Assembly: GCA_017556145.1 (NCBI GenBank)
Contig: JAFZCU010000048.1
Location: 1-64,000, forward strand
Length of the DNA stretch: 64,000 bases
Reading direction: 5' to 3'
Origin: Prevotella sp.
GTDB taxonomy: Bacteria > Bacteroidota > Bacteroidia > Bacteroidales > Bacteroidaceae
The stretch's first letter is position 1, and every line of letters starts with the position of its first letter. A program made the translations under genes and the position numbers. The notes beneath the pieces are model-generated. The model saw only the letters and a program-made list of their open reading frames with translations. It was not told where the DNA came from and ran no database searches. Shown piece after piece: positions 62,539-64,000 of this stretch.

Positions 62539-64000
62539 ATGAAGCAGAGACTTTTTATACTAATTATATCATTGGTTATGCCATTTATGACTTGGGGACA
62601 GACGTATTCCGGGCTTTGGAAGAAAGTGGATGAGGCAGAGAAGAAAGACCTGCCTCAGACAATGACGGAAGTGCTTCAGCAGATTGTTGACAAGGCCAAA
62701 ACGGAGAAGGCTTATGGTCAGCTGATGAAGGCTGAGTTGAAGCATGCGCAGGTGACGGCCAGTGTGGCACCCGACTCGCTGAAACCTGCTATGGAGCGTA
62801 TCAGCCAACGGTGTGAGAATACGAAAGACGTGGTGCTCAAGACCGTCTATCAGACTGTGCTCTACAGGGTCTATAGCAATAACTTACAGTTAGGGGTGAC
62901 ACCTGTGAAACCTGTCTTGACAGAAGAACTATGCAGCCAACTCGCCCAGGTGAAGGATGAAACCTACAATCCTTTCGTGCTTGAGGGCGAGGACAGCAAA
63001 ATCTTCGACCACGACATGCTGAGTGTGATAGGCTATGAGTTGGACGACTATGAACCACTCTACAACTATTATAGCAGATCAGGCAACCGACGGGCGGCCT
63101 GTGTGACGGCTGCCGAGGCCTATGAGTGGGATGCGGAAAAGCTGGATTCACTGATGGAGGTCTATGGTGACCTGCCTGAGGCTGGCGACCTGGCCATCGC
63201 CTATTTTAAAACCGCCCTCATCCAGAAGCCGAACGAGGAAAACGTGGAGAAGATCCGTTTCATCGACATGGCCCTGAGGAAATGGGGCGGCTGGAAGAGC
63301 ATGAACACCCTCCGTAATATCGAGAAGGACCTTACCAACCCGCAGTACCGCGTGAAGTACGACTGTGAGGTGAACCAGCCGATGCAGGAGATGCCCATCA
63401 AACTGGAGCAGTTGCGTCATATCTCGTCGCTGACGCTGAAGGTTTATCGTGTGAAGGCCGACGGTGATATCGATATCCGTCCGAATTACGCCGAGGGCTA
63501 TAAGAAGATCAAACCCCTGCTGAGTGAGACACCTGTCAAGGTGGAAAAGCAGTTCACGGGTAAGCAGCCCTACGAACAGTTCGAAGACTCCCTGACACTT
63601 GAGGGCCTGCCCGTAGGTGTCTATATGCTGGAGTTCTCGACGATTCCCTCGACAGAGGTCATCCGTATGCTTTACTACGTAACCGATGTCTATACAATGG
63701 CGGAAAGTCAGCCCAATGGCGTCACCCGTTATGTTGTGGTCAATGCCACCACGGGTCAGCCTATTGCAGGGGCTCATCTGCGCATCAAGGAATACATTTC
63801 TTATAATAAGTATGACACTTCGAACGTGAAGACCAACGCGAAGGGTGAGTATCTGTATCAGCGCAAGAACGATAACAGCCGTTGTGAGGTGTTTGCCTAT
63901 ACTGACAGCGACAAGGCCTGTCCGGAGATGGGTGTTGCCAACCGTTACAGGTATTACAAAAACAATGACCATCCAGAGCGTACAGAGGTCTATACCGACA
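62539..64000 (+). CDS. Alpha-2-macroglobulin family protein, N-terminal part
   Basis: The frame stays open to the window edge: 487 codons visible of what is normally a protein of about 1800-2000 aa. The signal peptide is MKQRLFILIISLVMPFMTWG. A helical N-terminal region follows (WKKVDEAEKKDLPQTMTEVLQQ) and then beta-sandwich macroglobulin domains (LTLEGLPVGVYMLEFST; TTGQPIAGAHLRIKEY, an MG2-like sequence). Bacteroidetes proteins of this plan are periplasmic or surface protease traps or envelope-guard proteins. Any thioester site lies beyond the window. Confidence 0.85.
   Translation, partial: MKQRLFILIISLVMPFMTWGQTYSGLWKKVDEAEKKDLPQTMTEVLQQIVDKAKTEKAYGQLMKAELKHAQVTASVAPDSLKPAMERISQRCENTKDVVLKTVYQTVLYRVYSNNLQLGVTPVKPVLTEELCSQLAQVKDETYNPFVLEGEDSKIFDHDMLSVIGYELDDYEPLYNYYSRSGNRRAACVTAAEAYEWDAEKLDSLMEVYGDLPEAGDLAIAYFKTALIQKPNEENVEKIRFIDMALRKWGGWKSMNTLRNIEKDLTNPQYRVKYDCEVNQPMQEMPIKLEQLRHISSLTLKVYRVKADGDIDIRPNYAEGYKKIKPLLSETPVKVEKQFTGKQPYEQFEDSLTLEGLPVGVYMLEFSTIPSTEVIRMLYYVTDVYTMAESQPNGVTRYVVVNATTGQPIAGAHLRIKEYISYNKYDTSNVKTNAKGEYLYQRKNDNSRCEVFAYTDSDKACPEMGVANRYRYYKNNDHPERTEVYTD

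Overview
The window looks like chromosome from a member of the Bacteroidales close to Prevotella (Segatella/Xylanibacter type, gut or rumen). Pointers are two SusC/SusD operons, a BspA-type leucine-rich repeat protein, Bacteroidetes-only families (DUF4421, DUF4954, DUF4302, BACON), many secreted proteins ending in a YDLxGR...KGxYxxNGKKVxxK tail, and promoters of the Bacteroidetes type (-7 box TAnnTTTG, usually read as TATCTTTG, TACTTTTG or TACCTTTG). I see no rRNA, tRNA, CRISPR array, transposase or prophage. The species call is inference.

Layout. 1-3.6 kb: end of an S9 peptidase, mnmA, and a convergent GH67 alpha-glucuronidase. 3.6-5.1 kb: palindromic repeat and a small two-gene unit of unknown function. 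5.1-10.9 kb: complete RND efflux operon (adaptor, pump, outer membrane channel), then a convergent AraC regulator. 12-26 kb: a run of secreted or envelope proteins: a Gly/Met-loop adhesin-like protein, two DUF4421 barrels, two large internally duplicated proteins of unknown family flanking a BspA-type LRR protein, and a Kef-type antiporter. 26-35 kb: housekeeping genes nagB, hflX, DUF4954, an M16 peptidase lipoprotein and class I fumarase. 35-38 kb: two tandem M6 metalloproteases. 38-43 kb: clpB and cellobiose phosphorylase. 43-52 kb: SusC/SusD operon with a zinc metallohydrolase lipoprotein, DUF4302 and BACON lipoproteins. 52.7-60 kb: a second SusC/SusD operon on the other strand plus a lipoprotein version of family II pyrophosphatase. 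60-64 kb: ADP-forming acyl-CoA synthetase and the start of an alpha-2-macroglobulin family protein.

How it fits together: the two SusCD loci capture and import oligomers at the outer membrane. GH67 and cellobiose phosphorylase point to xylan and cellulose-derived sugars as carbon sources. The many peptidases (S9, M16, two M6, HExxH lipoprotein) point to protein use or envelope remodelling. Fumarase and the ADP-forming synthetase fit an anaerobic succinate/acetate fermenter.

The most unusual layer is non-coding. Gene boundaries carry short tandem repeats of 7-9 bp (AGTGAAA, AGTTTAY, ATTACAR, AGGAGTC, AAAAGGTA and others). At five places they form the inverted arms of palindromic elements of about 75-180 bp, several with a second hairpin inside. 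Two of the five are copies of one element, in opposite orientation 31.5 kb apart, whose central hairpin shows a compensatory base change. Other points worth a second look are the duplicated protein family, the exported pyrophosphatase homologue, a possible RNA thermometer on clpB, and convergent genes that share a hairpin encoding the end of both proteins.
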